Shown in pieces: positions 6,111 through 14,961 of a stretch of 47,511 bases of DNA. This DNA is from Paludibacteraceae bacterium (lineage in GTDB: Bacteria > Bacteroidota > Bacteroidia > Bacteroidales > Paludibacteraceae), in assembly GCA_017439235.1 (NCBI GenBank), contig JAFSJN010000021.1, positions 1 through 47,511 on the forward strand, given 5' to 3'. The position numbers were made by a program, and so were the translations under genes. The notes beneath the pieces were generated by a model. The model searched no databases and was not told the DNA's origin. It worked only from the letters and a program-made list of their open reading frames with translations. Position 1 is the stretch's first letter; each line of letters begins with the position of its first letter.

Positions 6111-7016
6111 ATGAAACACGCCAGAGAGATTAAAGTGGCCATACTGGCTATCGTATGTGCTTTTTTATTGTTTTTCGGACTCCACTTCCTTAAGGGAGTC
6201 AACATCTTCTCACCCGTTCACCGCTATGTGGGCGTCTATGAGAACGTAGGCGGACTGACTGAACAAGCTCCCGTATATATCCGCGGATACAAAGTAGGAC
6301 AAGTAGAACATATCTACTACGACTTCACCCAAGAGCAAGCCTTCCGCGTAACCGTCTCTATCGACCGAGACATCGACTTGCCTGAAGGCTCGTCTATGCT
6401 CCTCATCTCTGACGGAATGCTCGGCGGTAAGGCTATCTCCATAGAAGTACCTGTAACGGCTAATCCCGTCTATATAGCCTCCGGCGACGAGATACCTGCC
6501 GCCGTACAGCAGGGACTGATGGACAAGATAGAGAACGAACTGTTGGCTAAGGTTGACAGCCTGGTGGCCAGCGTAGATGAGTTGGTAGGAACGGTCCAGA
6601 GTCAGATAGCCGGCGGACACCTCCAGAAAGCCTTGGCTAACGTAGAACGCATCTCCGACGACCTGAGCGTCAGCGCCAACGACATACGTCACATCACCCA
6701 CGACAAACTGCCCACCATCATCACCAATGCCGATACGTTGATGGCTGATGCCAAGATAGTAGTGCAAGACGTCAAATCCGCTGATATACAGGGCATCGCA
6801 CAACGTGTAGACAACGTATTGGATACCGTACAAACGATACTCACTACCAAAGAAGGCACCCTCGGACTGTTGCTTAACGACAAGAGCCTGTATACCCATA
6901 TCGACTCCACCGTTGTCTCTGTAGACAGTCTGGTTACCGACCTCAAAGCTAACCCCAAACGCTATGTCCACTTCTCATTGTTCGGAGCTAAGGACAAGAA
7001 GAAAAAGAAGAAATAG
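6111..7016 (+). CDS. mlaD: MlaD/MCE-family lipid-transport protein
   Basis: The 301-aa protein has one N-terminal membrane anchor (about 8-28, VAILAIVCAFLLFFGLHFLK) and an MCE domain from about 37 to 115 (YVGVYENVGGLTEQAPVYIRG, VGQVEHIYY, MLGGKAISIEVP). The C-terminal half is helical, with periodic Val/Ile/Ala spacing, and ends in a run of lysines. MCE proteins form the periplasmic hexameric ring of ABC-type phospholipid carriers between inner and outer membranes. The ABC ATPase and permease subunits are not adjacent here, so the partner genes must be elsewhere. It probably shares the amidase promoter. Confidence 0.88.
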   Translation: MKHAREIKVAILAIVCAFLLFFGLHFLKGVNIFSPVHRYVGVYENVGGLTEQAPVYIRGYKVGQVEHIYYDFTQEQAFRVTVSIDRDIDLPEGSSMLLISDGMLGGKAISIEVPVTANPVYIASGDEIPAAVQQGLMDKIENELLAKVDSLVASVDELVGTVQSQIAGGHLQKALANVERISDDLSVSANDIRHITHDKLPTIITNADTLMADAKIVVQDVKSADIQGIAQRVDNVLDTVQTILTTKEGTLGLLLNDKSLYTHIDSTVVSVDSLVTDLKANPKRYVHFSLFGAKDKKKKKK

Positions 7017-7084
7017 CATTTAAAAAGATTCTAAATGATGGTTTGAGTGCATTTTTTTAGTAATTGCACCACTATCAGTCATTT

Positions 7085-7125
7085 ACAAAAAATGTTCCAC
7101 GAAAAGGCCGTGAAACATTTTTTTG
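7085..7125 (+). terminator. Terminator after mlaD
   Basis: AATGTT-c-CACG (7091-7101) pairs with CGTG-a-AACATT around a 7-nt loop, followed by a T tract. An A tract precedes the stem, so it may be bidirectional. The rest of 7017-7255 is non-coding: a short GTGCA/TGCAC hairpin near 7048-7068 and a CGCTGAT motif repeated about 30 bp apart near 7174 and 7204. Confidence 0.8.
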
Positions 7126-7227
7126 ACGGGGGTGTGAAAATCAAGCGTTTAGGTGTTTATAACTTTTGCAAGGCGCTGATATTCAGTTACATAATCATAA
7201 GTCGCTGATTATCTATATACCTTTTCG

Positions 7228-7247
7228 TTTGTGTAAAATTTCACAAA
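7228..7247. promoter_or_regulatory. Near-palindrome upstream of the dnaA promoter
   Basis: TTTGTG-taaaattt-CACAAA forms a 20-bp dyad, 8 bp upstream of the dnaA -33 element. Size and position suit a dimeric regulator's operator; no regulator can be assigned. It is not a DnaA box: I find no TTATCCACA-like site in this intergenic region. Confidence 0.45.
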
Positions 7248-7255
7248 TGAAAGAT

Positions 7256-7286
7256 TTGGTGGTTTGCTAAAAAAAGTATACCTTTG
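7256..7286 (+). promoter_or_regulatory. dnaA promoter
   Basis: The -33 TTTG (7256-7259) and -7 TACCTTTG (7279-7286) are 19 bp apart. The start codon follows 26 bp after the -7 box. Confidence 0.8.
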
Positions 7287-7312
7287 CACTCGATTTCGCT
7301 AAAACGACAAAT

Positions 7313-8686
7313 TTGAACCAAGAAGTAAACATAGTATGGCGTAAGTGCGTGGAGGTACTAAAAGACAACCTCACGCCTACCGTGTTCAATACATGGTTTG
7401 CGGCGCTGGAGGCTCATGACTTCCACGACAATACACTCGTGCTGCGCGTGAAGAGTCAGTTCGTAGCTCAATATATTGAGGAGAACTACATCGACCTGCT
7501 CAGCCGCGTCATCCGTCGTTTCTTCGGTTCTGATACCCAACTCGAATACCGTGTATTGGTGGACTCAACTTCCGGAACAGCTACTACGTACCCCTCGGAG
7601 AGTACCGCTATGCCTGCCGTCCTTCCCGTGCACACGTACACGAATAATAAGGTAACGAATTGGGATACCCAATTGAACGAAAACTATACCTTTGCCAATT
7701 TTGTAGCAGGCGAGACTAATAAGTTGGCCCGTACTGCTGCTGTTGCAATAGCCAAAGAGCCCGGCAAGACCGTCTTCAATCCTCTCTTTATCTATGGCGG
7801 AAGCGGAGTAGGCAAAACGCATCTGGCGAATGCCATCGGCAACCAGATAGCCCGTATGATGAATACGCAACGCGTACTATACGTGAGTGCCAACACTTTC
7901 AAACTCCAGTTCCAAGACGCACACAATCAAAACAAGATACCTGAATTCTTGTTATTCTATCAGGGGGTAGATGTGCTGATCATAGATGATATCCAATTCT
8001 TTGCCGGGCTCAAAGGCACGCAGGATACCTTCTTCCACATCTTCAACTACCTGCACCAGATGCGCAAGCAGCTGATCCTGACCAGCGACCGCTCGCCGCT
8101 GCAGTTGCACGATGTTGAGGAGCGTCTGCTTACCCGATTCAAATGGGGATTGTCAGTAGAGATCAAGCGTCCTGACAGAGAGTTGCGCCGCAACATCTTG
8201 ATTGACAAGATGCGTCGCGACGGTATCGAACTGAGCGACGAGATCATCGACTACATCACCGATAACGCCTGCCAAAACGTACGCGACATAGAGGGTATCT
8301 TGGCTTCGCTTATGGCCTACGCTACGCTTATGGAGTCGGAGATAACGATGGACTTGGCTAAGCAGGTAGTAAGTCGTCTGGTGCCCGTATACTCTAAGGA
8401 GATAGCAATAGAAGATATCGTAGGTGCCGTATGTGAGCATACCAATATACCGGAGAAGAGCATCAAGTCGCGCACCCGTGAGAAGAGTGTCGTGCAGGCT
8501 CGGCAGATGATTGTGTATTTGAGTAAAGAACTGACCGACCGCTCGTACCTGGATATATCCGCCAAAGTGGGTAAACGCTCACACGCGACCCTTATCTATG
8601 CTTACAATACCATCAAAGAGCAGATGACCTACGACAAGGTATTGAGGCACGATATCCAATTGTTGGAGTACGAACTCAAGAAATAA
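7313..8686 (+). CDS. dnaA: Chromosomal replication initiator DnaA
   Basis: The 457-aa protein binds origin DnaA boxes as the ATP form and melts oriC. Domain I is at about 1-80 (WRKCVEVLKDNLTPTVFNTW). The AAA+ core follows, with FNPLFIYGGSGVGKTHL (Walker A, about 155-175), VLIIDDIQFF (Walker B) and LTSDRSP (sensor 1). C-terminal domain IV has the DnaA signature region KVGKRSHATLIYAYNTI. The start is TTG at 7313: no ATG or GTG lies in frame upstream after the promoter, and MNQEVNIVWRKC aligns with family N-termini. It ends 1 bp from the convergent usp-like gene. No DnaA boxes were seen nearby, so the origin is probably elsewhere. Confidence 0.96.
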   Translation: MNQEVNIVWRKCVEVLKDNLTPTVFNTWFAALEAHDFHDNTLVLRVKSQFVAQYIEENYIDLLSRVIRRFFGSDTQLEYRVLVDSTSGTATTYPSESTAMPAVLPVHTYTNNKVTNWDTQLNENYTFANFVAGETNKLARTAAVAIAKEPGKTVFNPLFIYGGSGVGKTHLANAIGNQIARMMNTQRVLYVSANTFKLQFQDAHNQNKIPEFLLFYQGVDVLIIDDIQFFAGLKGTQDTFFHIFNYLHQMRKQLILTSDRSPLQLHDVEERLLTRFKWGLSVEIKRPDRELRRNILIDKMRRDGIELSDEIIDYITDNACQNVRDIEGILASLMAYATLMESEITMDLAKQVVSRLVPVYSKEIAIEDIVGAVCEHTNIPEKSIKSRTREKSVVQARQMIVYLSKELTDRSYLDISAKVGKRSHATLIYAYNTIKEQMTYDKVLRHDIQLLEYELKK

Positions 8687-8687
8687 C

Positions 8688-9284
8688 TCAATCGCAGAGC
8701 GAGAAGAGGTCTTCACGCGGATTGAGTAAGAACACCGGCGTCAGGCTTCGCCGAATAGCATGGTATTCTGCCGGACCAAAGAGCCAATCATCTAAACCGT
8801 ATTCCCTGCTGGCCGTTAAGATAAGCGCCCCATAAGGCGTTGCTGTATTCGCGTGCGTAAGTTCGGCCGCCTCGCGATAGAGCGAGAACGAGTCCTTCAG
8901 TCCTTCCTCTACACGGTAATGAATATCCACTTCCGTCCGCTCCGCAACCGACCGGATATGGGTGACGATACGTTGGATATTGGTCTTAGCCTTAGAGCCG
9001 ACATCGTTAGGCACTAAGAGCACGATTTCCGCACCCGTCTTGCGCGCCAAGTAGGTACACAGTTCAGCCTTATACACCTCTTCCTCAAGCATAGTCACCG
9101 GCACCAGGAGAGGCAGGGGCGTAGCGACAGGCTCAGCGTGCTCCACAAAACCCACCAGGGGCGACGGACGCATCGTATCTGTAACAAAGACATACGGACG
9201 GCGCTCCTCACGCGCCTCACGCAGATGATGCCGAATAGCCCGCGAGGCATTGGCACAGCGAAAGATAAGAAAATCGTTATCCAA
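8688..9284 (-). CDS. Universal-stress-protein-like hypothetical protein
   Basis: The 198-aa protein is not firmly assigned. Its middle and end resemble a UspA-like alpha/beta nucleotide-binding fold: [20 protein letters not shown] starts a strand-helix unit, [10 protein letters not shown] follows, and [20 protein letters not shown] with [10 protein letters not shown] sits where Usp proteins carry their C-terminal ATP-binding segment, although the exact GxxGxxxxxxxG(S/T) motif is not met. The first 45 residues ([20 protein letters not shown]) are Arg-rich and unlike Usp. It is the last gene of the dxs operon and overlaps engB by 8 nt, so it is coupled to a ribosome-assembly GTPase gene. Its 3' end converges on dnaA with one base between the stops. 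Confidence 0.6.
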   Translation of the reverse strand: MDNDFLIFRCANASRAIRHHLREAREERRPYVFVTDTMRPSPLVGFVEHAEPVATPLPLLVPVTMLEEEVYKAELCTYLARKTGAEIVLLVPNDVGSKAKTNIQRIVTHIRSVAERTEVDIHYRVEEGLKDSFSLYREAAELTHANTATPYGALILTASREYGLDDWLFGPAEYHAIRRSLTPVFLLNPREDLFSLCD

Positions 9285-9879
9285 GGTCAGCGTGGTTTAG
9301 TTGGTCAATATATTCCAATAGTTCGTCGCGTCCCAGACCCGACTCCGCAGAGGTAACAAAGATAGGCGGCAACTCTTCCCAGCTCTCCAATAGCTGCTGC
9401 TTATACGCCTCTATATTCTCTGCCAGGCGAACACGGCCCAACTTATCAGCTTTGGTAAACACCAGCGAGAAGGGTATCTCATTCTCACCCAACCATTGGA
9501 TAAACTCCAGGTCGACGGTCTGCGGCGCCAGACGGCAGTCGATGAGCACAAACAGGCTGACGAGCGCTTCACGCAACAGACAATAACGCTCAATCATCTT
9601 GCGCAGCCGTTCGCGTTGTGCCTTGCCTGCCTGGGCATATCCATAACCCGGCAAGTCGACTAAATGCCATGTACCATCGATGATAAAATGGTTGATAAGA
9701 AGTGTCTTACCGGGTTTCTGACCCGTCTTAGCCAACTGCGGCTGACGGCATAACATATTGATGAGTGATGACTTACCCACATTGGATCGCCCGATAAAAG
9801 CATACTCCGGCAATCGCGACTGCGGACACTGCATCACGTCCGGCGAGGAGATTACAAATTGTGCACTATGTATCTGCAT
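9277..9879 (-). CDS. engB: Ribosome-biogenesis GTP-binding protein EngB/YsxC/YihA
   Basis: The 200-aa GTPase is needed for late assembly of the large ribosomal subunit. G motifs in order are [10 protein letters not shown] (G1, about residues 31-40), a KTLLINHF segment with the switch-I Thr (G2), DLPGYGYA (G3), FTKADK (G4) and VTSAESG (G5). Length is typical. The start ATG at 9879 overlaps the 3' end of coaE by 28 nt, and its own 3' end overlaps the usp-like gene, so translation of the three is coupled. Confidence 0.95.
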   Translation of the reverse strand: MQIHSAQFVISSPDVMQCPQSRLPEYAFIGRSNVGKSSLINMLCRQPQLAKTGQKPGKTLLINHFIIDGTWHLVDLPGYGYAQAGKAQRERLRKMIERYCLLREALVSLFVLIDCRLAPQTVDLEFIQWLGENEIPFSLVFTKADKLGRVRLAENIEAYKQQLLESWEELPPIFVTSAESGLGRDELLEYIDQLNHADLG

Positions 9880-10409
9880 AACTGTTCTTGTGTTGAAGTT
9901 CCGTCATTAAGGACTATTATATCTGCTTGCGCCGCCCAATCCTGTTCGGCTTCCTGTGCGTGTATACGTGTGCGAACCTGCTCGGCATCCGTCTTATCGC
10001 GCTGCACGACACGCTGTATGCGCACTTCTTCGGGCGCGGTAACCAGTATCGTCTTGTCGCATAGTTCAGCGATGCCGCTGGAGAAGAGCAGGGCAGACTC
10101 AATCACCCAATCGCCCTGCTGTGTGCGTAGCTGTATATCACGTATGACGGCAGGGTGCACTATAGCGTTTAACGCCTGCAGCAGGGCCGCATCGGCAAAG
10201 ACGCGTGAGGCTACATACGCCGTCTGATATACGCCATCGGCATACGCCTCAGATCCCAGCAAGGCAATAATAGCCTGTCGGACAGACGCATCGCTAAGGA
10301 TGAGGCGCTTGGCTTCACGGTCGGTGTCGTAGAGTTGAAACCCCAACAGCACTAAGCCCTGAGCGACAAAACTCTTGCCGCTGCCGATGCCACCTGTGAG
10401 GCCGATAAT
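9852..10409 (-). CDS. coaE: Dephospho-CoA kinase, apparent non-AUG start
   Basis: The product phosphorylates dephospho-CoA in the last step of CoA synthesis. The P-loop segment [13 protein letters not shown] is encoded in frame from ATT 10409, followed by [14 protein letters not shown] (substrate Asp), [23 protein letters not shown] and [18 protein letters not shown]. There is no ATG, GTG, TTG or CTG between the in-frame TAA (10439-10437) and the P-loop. The first conventional start, GTG 10352, would delete the P-loop and kill the enzyme. ATT 10409, where CoaE proteins normally begin M-I-I-G-L-T, is my best guess, giving 185 aa. The 5' region is a short AT-rich repeat. It lies 43 bp after the MBOAT stop. 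Confidence 0.85.
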   Translation of the reverse strand: MIGLTGGIGSGKSFVAQGLVLLGFQLYDTDREAKRLILSDASVRQAIIALLGSEAYADGVYQTAYVASRVFADAALLQALNAIVHPAVIRDIQLRTQQGDWVIESALLFSSGIAELCDKTILVTAPEEVRIQRVVQRDKTDAEQVRTRIHAQEAEQDWAAQADIIVLNDGTSTQEQLCRYIVHNL

Positions 10410-10452
10410 ATGGGATATTCGATTAGCGATGTTCGATTAGGAATTAGGGATT

Positions 10453-12054
10453 TTAGAATTGGAAGTAGATGAAGGGCTGGAGGTCAGCGGTGACAAATTG
10501 GTACACTATCATCACTACAGCCACTACTATCAACATAATCACCCACCAGGGCAAAAGAGCAAAGTTAAGACGATACCAGCGTTTGAAATGCGTCGGCAGC
10601 CAATGGATGGACATGCCGATAATAAAGAGCAGTACGACACTGCGGTATTGCCATAGGAACGAGGGGATAATAGCACTGTCCCACGCTCCGCTGATCTGCT
10701 GCATCATCATCACTGCCGTCTCCCACGCTACGCGGTTGGCTGTTGCCGGGTCGAGGTTGCTGCCCGAACGGAAGAACAGGCGCGTGAAGGTAATAAACGT
10801 AAAGGTGAGCAGGATGCAGATGAGGTTATCTACCCGCAGTAGATGAATCTTCAACGCCTGTATACGCGGTCCCGAAGGCAAGGTCCATCGGCGTGTAACA
10901 GCTCCCCATACGGCATCTTTCAACGCCTTCCAGCATTTAGCCACAATCATTCCGATACCATTCAAGCCGCCCCAGATAACGAAGTTCCACGACGCTCCGT
11001 GCCATAGACCGCCTATCAGCATTGTCAGGAAAGAGTTGACATTCGAGGCCCATAACTTATTCACCTTGCGTCCCAACAACGTACGATTGCCGCCTAAGGG
11101 AATATAGACATACGATTTGAGCCAACGACTGAGCGACTGGTGCCAACGACGCCAAAACTCTTGCGGGTTGCGCGACTTATAAGGCGAGTCGAAGTTCTGC
11201 GGCAGATAGAAGCCCAACAGCAACGCTACGCCCGTAGCGATATCCGTATAACCGGAGAAGTCGGCATAGACCTGAAGCGAGTAGGCAAAGAGGGCAAAGA
11301 GGTTCTCAAAACCCGTAAAGAGCAGCGGGTTATCAAAGACTCGGTCAATAAGGTTGACTGCCAGATAATCACTTAGCAGCACCTTCTTGGTCAGTCCGTT
11401 GAGTATCCAAAATACAGCCAAACCAAACATGCGATGGCTCAGCGAGAAAGGCTTATACAGTTGCGGAATAAACTCCGATGCCCGCACGATAGGACCTGCC
11501 ACCAGTTGCGGGAAGAAAGAGACATAAAAACCGAAATCCAGGATGTTACGCACCGGCTGTACTGTACGACGATACACGTCCACGATATACGAGGTAACCT
11601 GGAAGACATAGAACGAGATACCTACCGGCAGGATAATCTTATCCACTATCGAATAATGTGTCCCAAAAACGGAATTGAAGACGTCGACACCGAAATAGGC
11701 ATACTTATAATAGAACAGGAAACCTAAGTTGATAAGTATACTAAGCGTCATCCACATGCGTGCCCGCATATCAGCCTGCCTGTCTCGCGCCCGACGGACA
11801 GCAAACGCCAACAGCCAGTTGCTAAGCGTCAGGGTTGCTAAGATAAAGAGGAAGATGCCGCTGGTCTTATAGTAGAAGAACCAACTGACGAGCATCAGGT
11901 AGACATTCCTAAGGTGCAGACGTCGGCGCGTCTGACGCATCATAATCAGTGCGAAACCACCGTACACAATAGCCAGAAAGACCCAAAAATACAACTGGGT
12001 AAAGAGCAGCGGACTATGACTGTCGAAGGCAAATATGTGACGCAGGAATCCCAT
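10453..12054 (-). CDS. MBOAT-family membrane O-acyltransferase
   Basis: The 533-aa polytopic membrane protein is of the AlgI/DltB/PatA type, moving acyl (usually acetyl) groups across the inner membrane for attachment to an envelope polymer. Recognisable segments are LPVGISFYVFQVTSYIVDVY (about 142-161), FFPQLVAGPIVRA (180-192), YADFSGYTDIATGVALLLGF (263-282), NPQEFWRRWHQSLSRWLKSY (His305) and LIGGLWHGASWNFVIWGG with the MBOAT catalytic His352. Its ATG directly abuts the stop of the SGNH gene upstream, so the two form a pair like PatA/PatB or AlgI/AlgJ. Which polymer is modified cannot be read from the sequence. Confidence 0.92.
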   Translation of the reverse strand: MGFLRHIFAFDSHSPLLFTQLYFWVFLAIVYGGFALIMMRQTRRRLHLRNVYLMLVSWFFYYKTSGIFLFILATLTLSNWLLAFAVRRARDRQADMRARMWMTLSILINLGFLFYYKYAYFGVDVFNSVFGTHYSIVDKIILPVGISFYVFQVTSYIVDVYRRTVQPVRNILDFGFYVSFFPQLVAGPIVRASEFIPQLYKPFSLSHRMFGLAVFWILNGLTKKVLLSDYLAVNLIDRVFDNPLLFTGFENLFALFAYSLQVYADFSGYTDIATGVALLLGFYLPQNFDSPYKSRNPQEFWRRWHQSLSRWLKSYVYIPLGGNRTLLGRKVNKLWASNVNSFLTMLIGGLWHGASWNFVIWGGLNGIGMIVAKCWKALKDAVWGAVTRRWTLPSGPRIQALKIHLLRVDNLICILLTFTFITFTRLFFRSGSNLDPATANRVAWETAVMMMQQISGAWDSAIIPSFLWQYRSVVLLFIIGMSIHWLPTHFKRWYRLNFALLPWWVIMLIVVAVVMIVYQFVTADLQPFIYFQF

Positions 12055-13449
12055 CTACTCGTTCATCAACCACTTGGCTAACTGTTCGCCGGCCTTATCG
12101 GCTCCGCGACGGGTAAAGTGAATATAATCGCTACCGGCTAACCCGGCCTCGCGCCAACGCTGCATCCCCCCACGACCGCCCATGGCACGGAAGAGACTGT
12201 AATAACCAATCTGTTCGTCTACGGCTAAACGCTGAAGCATCGTATCCATCACAGGCACCATAGGGTAGGTCTGTATGTTTCCTCCGTCACGCTGCACCAT
12301 GTCCGATGGCCCGATAAATAAGATATCCGCCTCCGGCGCACAACGTTTGAGGTATTGTACCTGGCGACGAATGCGCTCGATGTACTTGCGCACATCCATC
12401 TTCGTCTTGGTATACGGCACCACATTACCTCCGTACTGCAGGATGATGAGGCGCGTTTGGGTAGCGTCAAAGAAAGTTTGCAATTGTTCAGCCGCTATGC
12501 CGGTAAAGATAGTGCCAGCACAGCCGCGCATGGGAATATTGTCTACTACGACCCCTTTGTCGCTCTCCATCGAGATGCCGTACACATCGCCTTGGCCACA
12601 TAACTGAAGAGTGACCTTAGACGTACTGTCCGGCAGGGTGAGTGTGCCGTTGAGAGGCACCTGATGTTGACCCACTTTAGCCTGCACACCGGCACTACGC
12701 AAGACGCGTAAGCGGTTGTAATAGCGTTCGCCGATGGACTCCTTAGTAGTAGATAAGTGCAATGTGAGACTGTCGCTTCCCTTGACCAGCGCCGTATTCA
12801 TCACTGCAACCTGACCCATCGGTCCGTAGAGGTTGCCCTCGCGGCGGTTAGACTTAGGACCATAGACGAGGTATCGCTTGGGGCCTTGTCCGGCACTCTG
12901 CGTAGCACCATTCATAGTAAGCGTATGGGTGACGGTACGCATGTGGATAGTCTGATGCAGCGGCACCAGGCCAGCACCTCCTCCGCCATAACGCCCCTGC
13001 AAAGCACGGCGCACCATCATCGTGATGCGGTCGCCTTCGACCTGCGAGTCACCATAGTGCACGACACGCACTACAGCAGTATCAGCACCTTGCAGCGCCG
13101 CATAGAAACGAGTGAGATAAATATGTGTGTCAATAGTATCTGCTGCTGTATCCTCCTCTTCTTCAACAACCGGCACCACACGCTTTGGCCGCGGTTGGGG
13201 CTTAGGCTTAGCCACCACGGTATCGCGAACGATGGTGTCCCGCAGCACAGGCTCTGCCGCTATTGTATCAACCGACTCTGCCGCTACGGTATCTGTCGGC
13301 AGCGCGTCCTCAATCTCCAAGACTTCACGCAGTTGTGGACTACGTAACTCGTTGCCGGCAATATAGCTCTTGGTTGGCAAAAGCCAACATACTACTGCTA
13401 ATACTGCCAGCGTGAGCAGGATAAAGAGAAAGATGCGAATGGGTTTCAT
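12055..13449 (-). CDS. SGNH/GDSL-family protein paired with the MBOAT acyltransferase
   Basis: The 464-aa protein has an N-terminal anchor (about 5-24), a Thr/Asp/Pro/Glu-rich linker at 45-110 with repeated DTI(V/A) units and a KPKPQPRPKR stretch, then a periplasmic SGNH domain. Block I is VHYGDSQVEGDR (Ser135), block III is ILQYGGN near 350, and the catalytic Asp441-His444 lie in GSDYIHFTRRG. Such proteins either transfer the acyl group delivered by the MBOAT partner to the polysaccharide or remove it; the pairing favours transfer. I use ATG 13449 (MKPIRIFLFI); the longer frame lies inside trkH. The gap to the trkH stop is one base. Confidence 0.88.
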   Translation of the reverse strand: MKPIRIFLFILLTLAVLAVVCWLLPTKSYIAGNELRSPQLREVLEIEDALPTDTVAAESVDTIAAEPVLRDTIVRDTVVAKPKPQPRPKRVVPVVEEEEDTAADTIDTHIYLTRFYAALQGADTAVVRVVHYGDSQVEGDRITMMVRRALQGRYGGGGAGLVPLHQTIHMRTVTHTLTMNGATQSAGQGPKRYLVYGPKSNRREGNLYGPMGQVAVMNTALVKGSDSLTLHLSTTKESIGERYYNRLRVLRSAGVQAKVGQHQVPLNGTLTLPDSTSKVTLQLCGQGDVYGISMESDKGVVVDNIPMRGCAGTIFTGIAAEQLQTFFDATQTRLIILQYGGNVVPYTKTKMDVRKYIERIRRQVQYLKRCAPEADILFIGPSDMVQRDGGNIQTYPMVPVMDTMLQRLAVDEQIGYYSLFRAMGGRGGMQRWREAGLAGSDYIHFTRRGADKAGEQLAKWLMNE

Positions 13450-13450
13450 A

Positions 13451-14950
13451 CTATTTCTTCCAGAGGGTTTTGGAGAACAAGAGCAACACAGTAAATATCT
13501 CCAGGCGACCAATAAGCATGACAAAGGTCATAAACCACTTAGCAGCCATCGGGAACTCGGCATAAGTGCCGCTGGGTCCGAAACTGCCTATACTGGCGCC
13601 GACATTACCAATGGCGGAGATAGAAGTGCCTATCGCCTCATCAAAAGGAATACCTGTGGCACAGAAGACTAAAATAGACATAACAATAATAGCGATATAG
13701 AAGAACATAAACGCCATTACATTACTTGTCGTCTGCTGTGTGAGCGCCTGTCCGTTGAAACGTACGGGTATAACGGCATTAGGATGGATACGACGGTCCA
13801 ATTCCGTCAGGGCCGATTTGGCAAATATACCGATACGCACCCATTTAATACCTCCGGATGTTGAACCGCTGGCTCCTCCGGTGAACATCATAAAGAAGAC
13901 GATAGCCCACAACAACGGTGGCCACAACATATAATCGTCAACGGCGAAGCCTGTACCGGTAATGGCACTAACAGCCATAAACGAACCTTTGCTCAAAGTA
14001 CGTACGAAGACGGACCACAAAGTATGGAGCGAAGTAAGATGCTGCAGATAAGGTATCAAACCGTAGTAAACAAACAATCCTATAGCTAAAGCTAACGAAC
14101 CTAAGACAACAGCACCCGAATACCAACGTGTCTCTTCATCCTTGAACAGGCGCGAAGGACGACCGCGGAATAGGTAGATAAGTTGTGTAAAGTTGATGGC
14201 CGATAGGAACATAAAACCAGTGACGGTCCATTGTATGGCCGGTCCGTACTCCATCAACGAGAGGTTACGAGTAGAGAATCCCCCGGTAGAGATAGTAGCA
14301 AACGAGTGACAGATAGCATCAAAGGGACGCATGCCAAAATGATACAGCAAGACGCTCTCGCCCACCGTGAGCAGGACGTAGGTCAGCCACATATGTTGCG
14401 CCGTGGCGGCAATACGAGGACTGAGTTTTTCGTAACTCACACCCGTCACCTCAGCCGCATACAACTGCATGCCCCCCAAGCCGAACATGGGCAGGATGGC
14501 TATACTAAGAACGATGATGCCCATACCACCAAGCCATTGGATCAAGGCGCGCCAAAAGAGGATACTATGAGTGGACGACTGCACATCGGGTAGGATAGTG
14601 GCACCCGTAGTAGTGAAGCCGGACATGGTCTCAAACCATGCATCGGTAATCGTACTTACGCAGCCCGATAGGTAGAACGGCAGGAGACCAAAGATAGACA
14701 TCACCACCCACACGCAGGCTACGATAAAATAGCCCTCGCGTTCGCCTACGCGCCCCGGCGCCTGACGACCGGCTATCAGGCCTAATACACCCGCTAAGCA
14801 CGTTAAGACCGTCGAAACCTCAAAAGCCCAACTATCCGGCTCGTCGTACCACCAACTGACGCCCAATGCCAAGAGCATAAAGACGGCCTCGATAAGCAAT
14901 AATGCGCCCATCGTCCTGTAAACCAGTCTGGTGTTAAATACACGTGTCAT
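13451..14950 (-). CDS. trkH: TrkH-family potassium uptake channel subunit
   Basis: The 499-aa inner-membrane protein is the K+-conducting subunit of the Trk system. The four pore-loop repeats are seen as GFTTTGATIL (about 110), TISTGGFSTRN (about 220), AITGTGFAVDDY (about 318) and SAIGNVGASIG (about 435), each with the Gly that lines the filter. About ten hydrophobic segments are present. It follows trkA by 11 bp, so channel and regulator are made together. The C-terminus (KTLWKK) is short, as usual. Confidence 0.95.
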   Translation of the reverse strand: MTRVFNTRLVYRTMGALLLIEAVFMLLALGVSWWYDEPDSWAFEVSTVLTCLAGVLGLIAGRQAPGRVGEREGYFIVACVWVVMSIFGLLPFYLSGCVSTITDAWFETMSGFTTTGATILPDVQSSTHSILFWRALIQWLGGMGIIVLSIAILPMFGLGGMQLYAAEVTGVSYEKLSPRIAATAQHMWLTYVLLTVGESVLLYHFGMRPFDAICHSFATISTGGFSTRNLSLMEYGPAIQWTVTGFMFLSAINFTQLIYLFRGRPSRLFKDEETRWYSGAVVLGSLALAIGLFVYYGLIPYLQHLTSLHTLWSVFVRTLSKGSFMAVSAITGTGFAVDDYMLWPPLLWAIVFFMMFTGGASGSTSGGIKWVRIGIFAKSALTELDRRIHPNAVIPVRFNGQALTQQTTSNVMAFMFFYIAIIVMSILVFCATGIPFDEAIGTSISAIGNVGASIGSFGPSGTYAEFPMAAKWFMTFVMLIGRLEIFTVLLLFSKTLWKK

Positions 14951-14961
14951 AAATGATGCAC

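Noticed and set aside
6210-6971. 253-aa minus-strand frame opposite mlaD
   Set aside because: It is an aromatic-rich shadow frame with no motif, while the plus strand has an intact MCE domain.
7017-7312. Possible replication origin upstream of dnaA
   Set aside because: No DnaA-box cluster or AT-rich 13-mer-type series was seen; only a promoter, a dyad and a terminator.
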